Part shown: piece by piece, positions 13,730-21,536 of the stretch | How the letters are laid out: every line of letters begins with the position of its first letter | Numbering within the stretch: position 1 is the first letter of the stretch | IMG/VR virus record: IMGVR_UViG_3300032224_000826 | Location: 1-35,803 of that record | Strand: one strand, 5' to 3' | DNA length: 35,803 nt | Source of the DNA: a virus | Notes under the pieces: generated by a model | Databases searched by the model: none | What the model was told of the DNA's origin: nothing | The model's input: the letters and a program-made list of their open reading frames with translations, nothing else | Program-made: the position numbers and the translations under genes

Positions 13730-13929
13730 GGCGCAACGCGAAGACAATTCGCTTTCACTTTCACGACCGCCAGACTTCTATCGAAGGCGTTCTGGTGCGC
13801 ACGCGGCGTAATGACTACGTAGTCGAGTCGCCAAAAATGATTGAAGGGCCAGAATCGACAGTCACGCTGTCAGGCCCGGTCGAAATTCCTAAATCTAACG
13901 TTCTTTTCAAGCAGGTAATCACACCTTGA
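13723..13929 (+). CDS. Small hypothetical protein between TerL and portal (68 aa)
   Basis: The ATG overlaps the TerL stop by 7 bases, with AGGAGGGG just upstream as ribosome site. The product is beta-rich (TIRFHFHDRQTSIEGVLVRT; YVVESPKMIEGPESTVTL), suggesting a small SH3- or OB-like barrel. Its end overlaps the TTG start of the portal gene. No family is recognised; its position suggests a packaging or head accessory role. Confidence 0.7.
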   Translation: MVRRNAKTIRFHFHDRQTSIEGVLVRTRRNDYVVESPKMIEGPESTVTLSGPVEIPKSNVLFKQVITP

Positions 13930-15134
13930 TACTCGCTACACCGAAGGGCAACCGCGAATCTTTCGGGGCTGCCTTCGATTCATCTACCCCTATACCTCGC
14001 GCCAGCGTCTATAACTCGCACGCTAGTCGCATCGACCTTTCTGACGCTATCGGCGTACCGGCTTTCGCTAGGGGCGTCAGGCTGATCTGCGACACGGCGT
14101 CAAGCTTTCCGCTTCGCGTCTATCAGGGTAGTAGCAGTGATCGTGTCGAGCAGTCCGACGCACCGCAGGCACAGCTGCTGAAGCACCCAGCAGGTCGCGA
14201 AATTCCGTCTTCGCAGGTCTGGTCTTATACGTTCGCTTCGATGCTTCGTGGCGGCGCGTATCTGTTCAAGGTAAAAGACTCGCGCGGCAACGTCATTCAG
14301 CTGGTGCCGGTCGACCCGCGACTGGTCACGCCGAAATACAAGAACGGCAAGATGAAATTCGATCTGCGCGATAAGCCTTCAGGTCGGATTACGTCGAAGG
14401 TCGGTGCTGAAACTATTCTTTACGTCGCTGGCGTTCTGGTCGAGCACCCAGCTATCGGCGTATCAGTGGTCGACGCTTTTCGGCGCTCGATATCAACTGA
14501 AATTCAGCGGCACGAATTCGAAAACCGCTACCTGCAAAATGACGGCTTTCCCGGTGTGATCTTGAAGCACGCGTCGAACGTGACGCGCGACCAGCGCGAA
14601 GAATTGCGCGAGAGTTTCGAGTCACGGCACGCAGGCCCGTCGAACGCTGGTCGACCGGCGATTCTGTGGGGCGGCTGGGAAATTGACCGTGTCGCTACCA
14701 CGCTGACCGATGCGCAATTCATCGAAAGCCAGAAATTCGGCGTGCAAGAAGTCGGCAGAATGCTAGGCATACCAGCTGGGCTGCTGAATGACCCTGACGC
14801 ACTTGCCAGCCCTTCGGTCGAGTCTGAGAATATGCGCTTTCTGCAGTACGGGCTTGACCCTTGGATTACAAGACTTGAACAGGCGCTTGCGAATGACGTC
14901 GATATTTTCTCGGCGCCTGACTGGTCGGTCGAATTCGACCCTGCACGCTTGCTTCGCGCGGATATAAAGACTCGCTTCGACGCTTACCGCCTAGCACGTC
15001 AGGGCGGCTGGATTACAGCGAATGAAATTCGTGCGATTGAAGGCTACGCGCCAGCTGACGGCGGCGACCAGATTCAAGAAACGCCGGTCGGCGGCGCACC
15101 TAACACTGCAAACAGCGGCAGCCCCGCTAACTAA
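13926..15134 (+). CDS. Portal protein (HK97 type)
   Basis: The 402-residue protein matches the phage portal (SPP1/HK97 gp3) pattern: ARGVRLICDTASSFPLRVYQ near residue 47, the TYASML-like YTFASMLRGGAYLF (about 102-115), LVPVDPRLVTPKY, and the conserved EVGRMLGIPAGLLND near residue 276. It forms the 12-subunit ring at the capsid vertex for packaging and tail joining. The start is TTG (13926), which overlaps the preceding stop and is supported by it. The C-terminus is Gly/Asn-rich. Confidence 0.94.
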   Translation: MILATPKGNRESFGAAFDSSTPIPRASVYNSHASRIDLSDAIGVPAFARGVRLICDTASSFPLRVYQGSSSDRVEQSDAPQAQLLKHPAGREIPSSQVWSYTFASMLRGGAYLFKVKDSRGNVIQLVPVDPRLVTPKYKNGKMKFDLRDKPSGRITSKVGAETILYVAGVLVEHPAIGVSVVDAFRRSISTEIQRHEFENRYLQNDGFPGVILKHASNVTRDQREELRESFESRHAGPSNAGRPAILWGGWEIDRVATTLTDAQFIESQKFGVQEVGRMLGIPAGLLNDPDALASPSVESENMRFLQYGLDPWITRLEQALANDVDIFSAPDWSVEFDPARLLRADIKTRFDAYRLARQGGWITANEIRAIEGYAPADGGDQIQETPVGGAPNTANSGSPAN

Positions 15135-15151
15135 CAGGAGAGACTTACGGT

Positions 15152-15895
15152 ATGACACCCGTTCACTTCACTTTTCCACTATCTATCGAGAAATTCGAAA
15201 ACAGCGGTCGCGAAGGCGCAGGTCGATTCTTGCGTGGTCACGCTGCTGTCTTCGGCCAGAAGTCACACGATCTGGGCGGCTATCGCGTTGAAATAGCGCC
15301 AGATGCTTTCGGCAAGATTCTGGATAGCAACCCCGACGTGCATCTGGTCTGGGATCACGATACCCGCTACGTACTGGCTCGCACCGCTAGCAAGACACTG
15401 GAGCTGCGGCAAGACCCGCGCGGTCTGCACGTCTGGGCATCGCTTGCACCCACCAGCTACGCCGACGATCTGGCAATTCTGATGGAGCGCGGCGACGTCG
15501 ATCAGATGAGCTTCGCCTGCGATATCGGTGCTGATACGTGGACGCAAACGGGCGAAGGCGATACAGCCGAAGTTACCCGCACCATCACAGAAGTTTCAGG
15601 CTTGTACGACGTGACGGTCTGCGCGCAGGGCGCGTTTCCACAGACCGATTCGTCGCTTGCCGCTGATCTTGCTTCAGCGAAAGAAGCCGGTCGTGTGCAG
15701 ATTGCACAGGCCGAAGACGCCGCTGCGGATTCTTCGCAGGACGTTGACAGCGTCGCGGATACGGGCGCTGTGGAAGTCGAGACTGATGACCAGTCTGGCG
15801 ACCTTTTCGCCGTCAATTCGACCGAAAGCGTGAAGCACTACGTGGCACGTCGTATGGCGCAGTTCGATCACCCGACACAGAAAGAGGTTTCCTAA
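15152..15895 (+). CDS. Prohead maturation protease (U35/HK97 gp4 type)
   Basis: An AGGAG site precedes ATG 15152. The first 125 residues form the protease: GRFLRGHAAVFGQKSHDLGG, EIAPDAFGKIL, HLVWDHDTRYVLART (the catalytic His in WDHD) and ERGDVDQMSFACDI (the catalytic Ser in MSF), followed by FPQTDSSLA. It cleaves the capsid protein's N-terminal domain during maturation. The 247-residue length includes an acidic, probably disordered C-terminal tail. It is immediately followed by the major capsid gene. Confidence 0.93.
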   Translation: MTPVHFTFPLSIEKFENSGREGAGRFLRGHAAVFGQKSHDLGGYRVEIAPDAFGKILDSNPDVHLVWDHDTRYVLARTASKTLELRQDPRGLHVWASLAPTSYADDLAILMERGDVDQMSFACDIGADTWTQTGEGDTAEVTRTITEVSGLYDVTVCAQGAFPQTDSSLAADLASAKEAGRVQIAQAEDAAADSSQDVDSVADTGAVEVETDDQSGDLFAVNSTESVKHYVARRMAQFDHPTQKEVS

Positions 15896-17260
15896 ATGGA
15901 AGACCTGAACACTGTGCGTGAGCAGTACAGCAAGGCAGTAGAAGACCTGCACGCTGCAGCCGACGCCGTCGAGAAGTTCGACGCCGAAGCTGCTGCCGAC
16001 GTAGACGCCGATGGCGCCGACGTCGAGGCTTCTGTTTCGCTGGACGATCTGAAGGCGAAGTTCGACGCGGCTGAGAGTCGCGCCAATGAGCTTCGCGAGA
16101 AGGTCGACCTGTTCGAGCGCACGCAGTCTGCTCGCGAGGTATCTATCCCTGAAGTAGATTCAGAGGCTGATATTTCCGCCAGCGTGAAGTCTGAGCCGCT
16201 TACCTATGAGAAGGGCAACGGCCAGTCTATTTTTCGTGACCTGTATCGCAGCGCGACTGCGAATGACGTCACCGCTCAGGAGCGCTTGACCCGCCACAGC
16301 CGCGAAATGGCTGACCGGGCCGAATTCGACCTGAGCAGCACCGATGCAGCTGGTGGCTATCTTGTGCCGCCACTGTGGTTGCAGCAGGAATTCGCTGACT
16401 ACGCGCGCCCCGGTAGGGTCGTAGCTGACGTCATCGGTTCACGCCCGCTGCCACCGAACACCGATTCAGTCAACGTACCGATGCAAGACGGCGGCGTCAC
16501 CACTGCTTCGCAGGCTGACAATGCTTCTGTATCTGAAACCGATGCGACTTTCACAACGGCAAGTGCCGATGTAAAGACGATCGCTGGAATGCAAGACGTG
16601 AGCCAGCAATTGCTCGATCGCTCGATTCCGGGCGTCGATCAGATCATCGGTCAGGACTTGGCGCGCAGCTATGCCCAGACGCTCGACACCGCTGTCATTT
16701 CAAGCAGCACGTCGAATAACAAGGGGCTGTTGAACGTCACTGGCATAAACAGCGTCACGTACACCGACGCTTCGCCGACTGTGGCTGAGCTTTACCCGAA
16801 GATCGCTGACGCAATTCAGCAGATTGCCACCGGCATTTATGCCCCGGCGACTGCTGTATTTATGCACCCGCGCCGCTGGGCATTCTGTCTGGCAGCGGTT
16901 GACGGTTCTAACAGGCCGCTTATTTCGCCTGTCGCACCGTCTAACAGCGTCGGCACTTTCGGTGGCGTCACCGCGCAGGGCGCAGTAGGCTCGATTCAGG
17001 GTCTGCCCGTCTACACCGATGCGAATATCCCGACGAATCTGGGCAGTGGCACAAACGAAGACCGCATCATCGTCGCGTCTGTTCCTGACCTGTATCTCTG
17101 GGAAGATGGCGGCCCGTACTTGGAGACTTTCCGCGATGTCGGTTCCGGCACGCTGACTGTTCGAGTACGTGCGCACAATTACTACGCGCAGCTGCACGCG
17201 CGTCGCCCGAAGGCCATTTCAGTAATTTCTGGAACCGGCTTGGTAGCACCGACGTTTTAG
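15896..17260 (+). CDS. Major capsid protein (HK97 fold) with N-terminal delta/scaffold domain
   Basis: The 454-residue product begins with about 110 residues of acidic coiled coil (EQYSKAVEDLHAAADAVEKF; ESRANELREKVDLFERTQ), the delta domain that acts as internal scaffold and is removed by the protease. The HK97-fold core starts near residue 135 with SSTDAAGGYLVPPLWLQQEF, followed by ASADVKTIAGMQDVSQQLLD and AVFMHPRRWAFCLA. The start directly abuts the protease stop, with AGAGG as ribosome site. It builds the icosahedral shell. Confidence 0.95.
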   Translation: MEDLNTVREQYSKAVEDLHAAADAVEKFDAEAAADVDADGADVEASVSLDDLKAKFDAAESRANELREKVDLFERTQSAREVSIPEVDSEADISASVKSEPLTYEKGNGQSIFRDLYRSATANDVTAQERLTRHSREMADRAEFDLSSTDAAGGYLVPPLWLQQEFADYARPGRVVADVIGSRPLPPNTDSVNVPMQDGGVTTASQADNASVSETDATFTTASADVKTIAGMQDVSQQLLDRSIPGVDQIIGQDLARSYAQTLDTAVISSSTSNNKGLLNVTGINSVTYTDASPTVAELYPKIADAIQQIATGIYAPATAVFMHPRRWAFCLAAVDGSNRPLISPVAPSNSVGTFGGVTAQGAVGSIQGLPVYTDANIPTNLGSGTNEDRIIVASVPDLYLWEDGGPYLETFRDVGSGTLTVRVRAHNYYAQLHARRPKAISVISGTGLVAPTF

Positions 17261-17293
17261 TCGGTAGGTAGCACCAGCATCACCTAGTCGACT

Positions 17294-17330
17294 GGCGCCC
17301 GTCAGGTCATTTTTGATCTGGCGGGCTGCC
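17294..17330 (+). terminator. Strong hairpin after the capsid gene (attenuator or processing site)
   Basis: GCCCGTCAGGTC (17297-17308) pairs with GATCTGGCGGGC (17315-17326) through 12 pairs including two wobbles, with a 6-base ATTTTT loop and three more GGC/GCC pairs across one bulge. No U-tract follows, so it is more likely a partial terminator or RNA-stabilising hairpin that lowers expression downstream of the highly expressed capsid gene. Confidence 0.65.
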
Positions 17331-17370
17331 TTCGACTTCATCTGAGACTTCGAATATAGGAGAAATTTCC

Positions 17371-17556
17371 GTGACTGACGAACAGAAGGCTGAGCTGATC
17401 GCGGCACTGACCGCTGAGCTTGAAGGCTATGAGCGCTACGGCAAGAAAGATCGCGCCGCAGCTGTGAAGAAGCAGCTGACTGAGCTAGGCGGCAAGCCTG
17501 AAACGCCGCAGAAGCGCGCAGCGAAGAAGACGAAGAAAAAGACAACTGAGCTTTAG
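17371..17556 (+). CDS. Small Lys-rich head protein of unknown function (61 aa)
   Basis: An AGGAG site eight to ten bases before GTG 17371 supports the start. The first 45 residues form one charged helix (EQKAELIAALTAELEGYERY) and the last 20 are nearly all Lys/Ala/Thr. Between capsid and connector genes, phages often encode small capsid-associated or DNA-binding peptides; no stronger claim is possible. Confidence 0.7.
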   Translation: MTDEQKAELIAALTAELEGYERYGKKDRAAAVKKQLTELGGKPETPQKRAAKKTKKKTTEL

Positions 17557-17561
17557 GTCAC

Positions 17562-18158
17562 GTGGCAGCGCAAGACCTGACTACGCTCGCCACCGTTCGC
17601 AGCTTTCTTCAGAAGTCTGCGAGCGACACCACGCAGGACGCTGAAATTAGCGCGATGATTACGCGTGCGTCAGATGCGATAGCGCGTTATTGCGAACGCG
17701 AATTCAAGACGACCGGCACTAATCCGTTTGCGCGCACCTTCGAATACAAGGGCGGTGGCTTGCTTGATCTGTCGCCATTCGATCTGCAGTCGGTCAGTCA
17801 GGTTAGATTCGACACCGACACTGCTTCACCGACTACGCTTCTGGCTGCTGACTATCGGCTGGTGCCAGTGCATAAGCCGCTGGGTGTCTACACAGCGCTG
17901 AGAATCGACCCGGCAATTTCGCCTACTATCGCGCGCTGGTCGTATCGAGTCATCGAAGTAACGGGCACGTGGGGCTTCGCTTCAGTGCCGAAAGACGTCG
18001 AACACGCTTGCGTGCTGACAGTAAATAACTGGCTGAAGCTTGACGTGACTGCGTATGAATCGGTGCTGTCGGTCGATGACCCGAATCTTGAACGGCCACA
18101 GGGCATACCGTCGCGCGCTCAGATGCTTCTAAAGCCCTTCGTGCGCACCACGCTATGA
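17562..18158 (+). CDS. Head-tail connector (HK97 gp6-like)
   Basis: The 198-residue protein starts with the classic connector pattern: LTTLATVRSFLQKSASDTTQ, then ISAMITRASDAIARYCEREF (about residues 27-46). A beta-rich insert and a C-terminal DVEHACVLTVNNWLKL helix follow. This family forms a ring below the portal. The start is GTG 17562, five bases after the previous stop. The next genes fit completion of the neck. Confidence 0.85.
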   Translation: MAAQDLTTLATVRSFLQKSASDTTQDAEISAMITRASDAIARYCEREFKTTGTNPFARTFEYKGGGLLDLSPFDLQSVSQVRFDTDTASPTTLLAADYRLVPVHKPLGVYTALRIDPAISPTIARWSYRVIEVTGTWGFASVPKDVEHACVLTVNNWLKLDVTAYESVLSVDDPNLERPQGIPSRAQMLLKPFVRTTL

Positions 18159-18640
18159 CGGTACAAGCGCACGACGGCGTCACCTGCGACGTACAAACCG
18201 AACGTCAGGTGCATAACCTTCAGACCTTTCGACGCACTTACTATCGAGCCGTCAAGGGCGGTATGAAAGACGCAGCGATGCACTGGATAGTGCCGCGCGT
18301 CAAGAAAGGCGCTGCCCCTACGAAACTTCGTGGGCTGATTACAGCAGTCGCGCCGCGCACTAATCAGGTCGTCATTACGACGAAGGGTAGCGTCAAGAAT
18401 TCACGCATCATCGGTCTACAGAATTATGGCGGCACGCTGCCCCGACCGATCTACCCGAAGCGAAGGCTTGCAATTCGTGTCGGTGATACCGGCGAAGTCA
18501 GGTCGGTCGTGCGCGGCACTGCTCGCATAACTGGTAAGTACTTTGTCCAACGCGGCATTGACGCAGGGCTACCGCGATTCAGGCAAGAAGTAGGCACCGC
18601 GATTATGCGCAGACTGCAAGCTGCGTTCGGTGGAAGATGA
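18155..18640 (+). CDS. Neck / tail-completion protein (HK97 gp10-like)
   Basis: The 161-residue basic protein overlaps the connector stop by 4 bases. It contains the long helical region with basic residues (TFRRTYYRAVKGGMKDAAMH) and then RVKKGAAPTKLRGLITAV and IIGLQNYGG seen in HK97 gp10-type or minor capsid neck proteins. A C-terminal helix is YFVQRGIDAGLPRFRQEVGT. The assignment relies on order and pattern. Confidence 0.72.
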   Translation: MTVQAHDGVTCDVQTERQVHNLQTFRRTYYRAVKGGMKDAAMHWIVPRVKKGAAPTKLRGLITAVAPRTNQVVITTKGSVKNSRIIGLQNYGGTLPRPIYPKRRLAIRVGDTGEVRSVVRGTARITGKYFVQRGIDAGLPRFRQEVGTAIMRRLQAAFGGR

Positions 18641-19062
18641 GCAGCACAATTCTTGACCCGATTGCCGATGGTCTGGTGACTGTAATTGGCACGATCAGCC
18701 CTACGGTCAAGGCTAAGAAATGGTTGATACGGGATACAGACGCTCGACCAGCTGCAGTGATCGAGCTACCTACAGTCTCGCGCACTGAGCCTGACGCAGC
18801 TGAAGATCACCTGTCGCAGTACGACTGGCGGTCTGACTGGCCGGTGACGTTCTACTTCGACTTCACAGACGCGACCTTCGGTCAGGCGCAAGCGCTGGAA
18901 GTCGTCGAAAAATTTATTGCAGCGGTCGATGCTGACCCTGATCTTGGCGGCACAGTGCAAGAAGCGAAAGCTGTCAGCGCTGGCCCGCCCGAAATTGAAG
19001 AAGGCGCGGCACGTCCGATGCTGGTGTACCCAGTACGCGTGTCAGTGCTCGACTTCGTCTAA
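18637..19062 (+). CDS. Tail terminator-like protein (141 aa)
   Basis: It overlaps the neck gene by 4 bases. The 141 residues show the alpha/beta pattern of lambda gpU-like tail terminators: an N-terminal helix (ILDPIADGLVTVIGTISPTV), a strand block (DWRSDWPVTFYFDFTDATFG), helix QALEVVEKFIAAVD, and closing strands VYPVRVSVLDF. The position between neck and tail-tube genes supports it. Confidence 0.75.
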   Translation: MSSTILDPIADGLVTVIGTISPTVKAKKWLIRDTDARPAAVIELPTVSRTEPDAAEDHLSQYDWRSDWPVTFYFDFTDATFGQAQALEVVEKFIAAVDADPDLGGTVQEAKAVSAGPPEIEEGAARPMLVYPVRVSVLDFV

Positions 19063-19088
19063 CACCTAACCGAATAGGAGAAATGCCC

Positions 19089-19445
19089 GTGGCATCTACT
19101 AAGCGTCACGGCGTCCGGCTGATTATCGGCGGCGCCCCTGAGACACCTCATACAATTTCTGGTCTTCGCGGATACTTTCGCCCGGACGTGCCTACACCAG
19201 TAGGCAAGCCCGGCGACGTAATCGAAGACCTTGACGAAGCGAAGAAGGCAGTCGAAGCGCGTAAAGACGCGCTTGAATTGGTCGAAATTCCTGCAGGCGA
19301 AGTCGCTGATGCCGAAGCTCAGGTCGAAGCTGATCTGGACGCTGGGCATAAGGGGCTGATCGCAGCTCGCAGCGATGGTCGAGCAGCAGACGATACTTCG
19401 CGCTTCACCGACGAACGCAACGCTGTCAAGAAGGAGAATGACTAA
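19089..19445 (+). CDS. Hypothetical protein before the tail tube (118 aa)
   Basis: GTG 19089 is chosen over ATG 19083 because the AGGAG at 19076-19080 is then eight bases away; with ATG 19083 it would be only two. The N-terminal 40 residues are compact (KRHGVRLIIGGAPETPHTIS), then a long charged helix (IEDLDEAKKAVEARKDALEL) and an Ala/Asp-rich end. The stop overlaps the tail-tube ATG region. Function is unknown; a tail accessory role is suggested by position. Confidence 0.7.
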   Translation: MASTKRHGVRLIIGGAPETPHTISGLRGYFRPDVPTPVGKPGDVIEDLDEAKKAVEARKDALELVEIPAGEVADAEAQVEADLDAGHKGLIAARSDGRAADDTSRFTDERNAVKKEND

Positions 19446-20473
19446 TGCCTAACGGCTACGCAAGACTTGCATACGAAAGCACGCCGGGTAATGAGACAAA
19501 CGCCCCTACGCTTTCCACGAAGAAGCTGTTTCCGCCTCTGACTTCGCTCGCACCGAAGCCGGGCACCGCGCATCTTTCGCGCGACGATGAAGTGCGTAAT
19601 CAAGATGAGCCGCTTGCGGTCATTCCTGAAGCCTACGCACCGACTTTCGATCTGGGCGTGCGCGCCTATCCTGACACAGTGGCATTCCTGCTGGGTCTGG
19701 TCTGTGGGGCACCTACGACCACTGCTGGCAACGGCGTTATTACCGACCTAGCTGGCACGACCATACCGTCAGGTGCCTACCGGCATCGCTGGACTGCGCC
19801 ATTCGGCCCGTCTGGTGCATCGCCACGCACTGCGCAGATCGACGCTGCCTACAGCGACCAGTCTGTCTACTACAAGCTGAAGGGCGCTGGTATTAGCGAC
19901 TTTGGTATCGAGTCGCCCGAAGAAGGCGGCGCGATGGTCAGCGCATCTGGCCCGTGTCTGTATCTTGACCGGCAGTCTGACCCTTCGCTGACACCTGCGT
20001 TCGAAGCGCTTGCAGTGCGCCCGTTCACTCGCGGCGACCTGACGCTGCCTTCGAATCTGTCTGGCACCGGCACGACGCAAGACTTCAGCGTGTCGATTTC
20101 TAACCCAATGGAAGCTGTGCGCTCGCTGGGCATCGCTTCGCGCTGGCCCGACGTGCTCGAAAAAGATAATGAAGGCCCGATAGTCGTCAGTGGCGAAATA
20201 AATAAGCGCCAGCTTGACGCCGACGATATCGACGCACTGAAAAGCGCAACCGGCTTCGCGCTGACCGCGACTTGGAAGTCTTCAAGCGTGATCGCCAGCG
20301 GCTACGGCTATTCGATGGCTGTCAAGGTCGACAATGCGCAGTACGTCGATGGCGAGCCAGACGCGCTGCAGAATCGGCGTCGTCACGGTCAGTCGCTCAG
20401 CTGGAAGTCGACCACTGCGTCTACCGGCTCGACCACGTTCGAAGTCGTCAACGCGACTACAAGCTACGCCTGA
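19445..20473 (+). CDS. Major tail (tube) protein
   Basis: AAGGAGAATGACTAATG supplies a good ribosome site. The 342-residue protein is beta-rich and Gly/Thr/Ser-rich (TFDLGVRAYPDTVAFLLGLV; YRHRWTAPFG; GNGVITDLAGTTIPSG) and ends in a SLSWKSTTASTGSTTFEV segment. Its place after the tail terminator and before the chaperones is standard for the tube protein of siphoviruses. It is the last plus-strand gene before a pair of minus-strand cassettes. Confidence 0.87.
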   Translation: MPNGYARLAYESTPGNETNAPTLSTKKLFPPLTSLAPKPGTAHLSRDDEVRNQDEPLAVIPEAYAPTFDLGVRAYPDTVAFLLGLVCGAPTTTAGNGVITDLAGTTIPSGAYRHRWTAPFGPSGASPRTAQIDAAYSDQSVYYKLKGAGISDFGIESPEEGGAMVSASGPCLYLDRQSDPSLTPAFEALAVRPFTRGDLTLPSNLSGTGTTQDFSVSISNPMEAVRSLGIASRWPDVLEKDNEGPIVVSGEINKRQLDADDIDALKSATGFALTATWKSSSVIASGYGYSMAVKVDNAQYVDGEPDALQNRRRHGQSLSWKSTTASTGSTTFEVVNATTSYA

Positions 20474-20489
20474 TCGAAGGCACGAAAAA

Positions 20490-20507
20490 GGCGCCCCGTA
20501 GGGCGCC
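20490..20507 (-). terminator. Minus-strand terminator (GGCGCC family)
   Basis: On the minus strand the stem GGCGCCC/GGGCGCC (7 bp, loop TACG) is followed by TTTTTCG. It lies 26 bases beyond the stop of the minus gene 20534-20737 and 16 bases after the tail-tube stop, so it may also affect plus-strand read-through. Confidence 0.82.
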
Positions 20508-20533
20508 TAAGTCGCTGCAGCTGGTATTTCTCG

Positions 20534-20737
20534 CTAAGCGTTTGCCCGAAGCTGACTGTTCAGAGTAGCGACGTAGCGGTCAGCGTCATTCAGGCGAAGC
20601 CAGCGACCGACTGCGCGCGGTTCAGGATTCCACTGCTCGACGTCATCAAGATACGTGACAAAGTCGAAGTCGTGCTTGTGGATATACTCGCCCACAAGCC
20701 TGTCGCGACTGTCAATGCTCAGGTCATTCGTCATCAT
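20534..20737 (-). CDS. Cassette gene: small acidic protein (67 aa)
   Basis: The ATG at 20737 (next to a second ATG at 20734) follows the cassette leader; an in-frame GTG at 20743 is closer to the AGAAAGG site and is an alternative start. The protein is acidic and rich in Asp, Arg and aromatic residues (EYIHKHDFDFVTYLDDVEQW, GRWLRLNDADRYVATL). No family is recognised. It is one of the dispersed minus-strand genes and shares promoter and terminator design with them. Confidence 0.75.
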   Translation of the reverse strand: MMTNDLSIDSRDRLVGEYIHKHDFDFVTYLDDVEQWNPEPRAVGRWLRLNDADRYVATLNSQLRANA

Positions 20738-20743
20738 TTCCAC

Positions 20744-20805
20744 TGTGTACCTTTCTGTTAGCTGACTGATGCTAAAAGCGTAGCACACTGCTACACCATC
20801 TGCAG
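20744..20805 (-). promoter_or_regulatory. Shared cassette promoter-operator, copy 2
   Basis: Minus strand: a -35-like CTGCAG (20800-20805), a 17-base spacer and the extended -10 TGCTACGCT (hexamer at 20777-20782). The operator GTGTAGC-N5-GCTACGC occupies 20778-20796 and differs from perfect symmetry at one base. The leader has the TCAGTCAGCTAAC core and AGAAAGG. Confidence 0.82.
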
Positions 20806-20820
20806 TGCGCCCACGAAAAA

Positions 20821-20836
20821 GGCGCCCGAAGGCGCC
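20821..20836 (-). terminator. Terminator with UUCG tetraloop (GGCGCC family)
   Basis: On the minus strand it reads GGCGCC-TTCG-GGCGCC-TTTTTCG: a 6-bp stem capped by a C(UUCG)G loop and followed by U residues. Flanking ACGAAA and TTTCGT can extend the stem, so it could work in both directions. It follows the minus gene 20860-21057. Confidence 0.85.
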
Positions 20837-20859
20837 TGTTTCGTAAGGCTTGACGAAGA

Positions 20860-21057
20860 CTAAAGCAGCCCGTCTTCTTTTAGGTACTCAATGACGCGCT
20901 CATACTGATCGTAGTCACAGTTGCGTACCAGCTTGCCGACGCTTTCAGCCGTCGTGCTGTCGCCGTCAGCGCGCCACCGGGCGACCTGATCTGGGTCATT
21001 CATCTTGGTGTATTTGCCGACTGCCTTATCAAGTTGCGCCTGCGTGTATTTGGTCAT
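20860..21057 (-). CDS. Cassette gene: 65-aa protein, paralogue of 34039-34236
   Basis: The ATG at 21057 lies ten bases after AGAAAGG. The 65 residues include DPDQVARWRADGDSTTAE and GKLVRNCDYDQYERVIEYL. The product aligns end to end and without gaps with the protein at 34039-34236, with roughly four fifths of positions identical. The helical, Asp/Arg-rich sequence resembles no family I can name. Duplication within the phage, along with its promoter, is the likely origin. Confidence 0.82.
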   Translation of the reverse strand: MTKYTQAQLDKAVGKYTKMNDPDQVARWRADGDSTTAESVGKLVRNCDYDQYERVIEYLKEDGLL

Positions 21058-21062
21058 TTTGC

Positions 21063-21127
21063 AATTACCTTTCTGTAGCTGACTGACTTACAAGAAGAAG
21101 CGTAGCAGATGGCTACACAGTGTGCAA
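21063..21127 (-). promoter_or_regulatory. Shared cassette promoter-operator, copy 3
   Basis: Minus strand: TTGCAC (-35, 21122-21127), a 17-base spacer and the extended -10 TGCTACGCT (hexamer at 21099-21104). The operator GTGTAGC-N5-GCTACGC occupies 21100-21118 with one asymmetry. The leader has TAAGTCAGTCAGCTACAGAAAGG. It has one of the two best -35 boxes of the family. Confidence 0.85.
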
Positions 21128-21173
21128 CGTAATTGCGCAATTTTCTGTACCTACGATCACAGGAGAAAAACAC

Positions 21174-21536
21174 GTGGCAATTAGCCTGCGAGCATATAAC
21201 CCAGTCGAAGTCGATCTGGGCGGCACGAAATACGAAACCGTCGATATGCCATACGAAGCGTCGAAGCGCTTCAGTCAGCTAATGGCTGAGATGCAAGAAA
21301 TAGGCGATACCGACGCCGAAGAAGCGCGGGCGCTCGAATTGCTAGCCGAAGGCTTCGACCTGATAGTCAAGCCAGTCGGCCACGAAAAGCCAGCGTCTGA
21401 AGTCTTGACCGAAGGCGTCGAATCTGGCGCGATCACGCCGCGACAGTTTCTGGGTCTATGGTCTGACGTGCTTGAAGCCATAGAAGCCGCCAACGGCACC
21501 GAAGATAGGCAGGGCAGCGTCGACCGCCCTACCTGA
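21174..21536 (+). CDS. Tail assembly chaperone, short form (gpG-like)
   Basis: GTG 21174 follows AGGAG (21161-21165) at eight bases; an ATG at 21120 in the same frame would overlap the minus promoter and is rejected. The 120-residue acidic, helical protein (VDMPYEASKRFSQLMAEMQE; RQFLGLWSDVLEAIEAANG) lies between the tail tube and tape-measure genes, as do gpG-type chaperones. A second frame begins inside its 3' end, expected to be joined by ribosomal frameshifting. Confidence 0.85.
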   Translation: MAISLRAYNPVEVDLGGTKYETVDMPYEASKRFSQLMAEMQEIGDTDAEEARALELLAEGFDLIVKPVGHEKPASEVLTEGVESGAITPRQFLGLWSDVLEAIEAANGTEDRQGSVDRPT

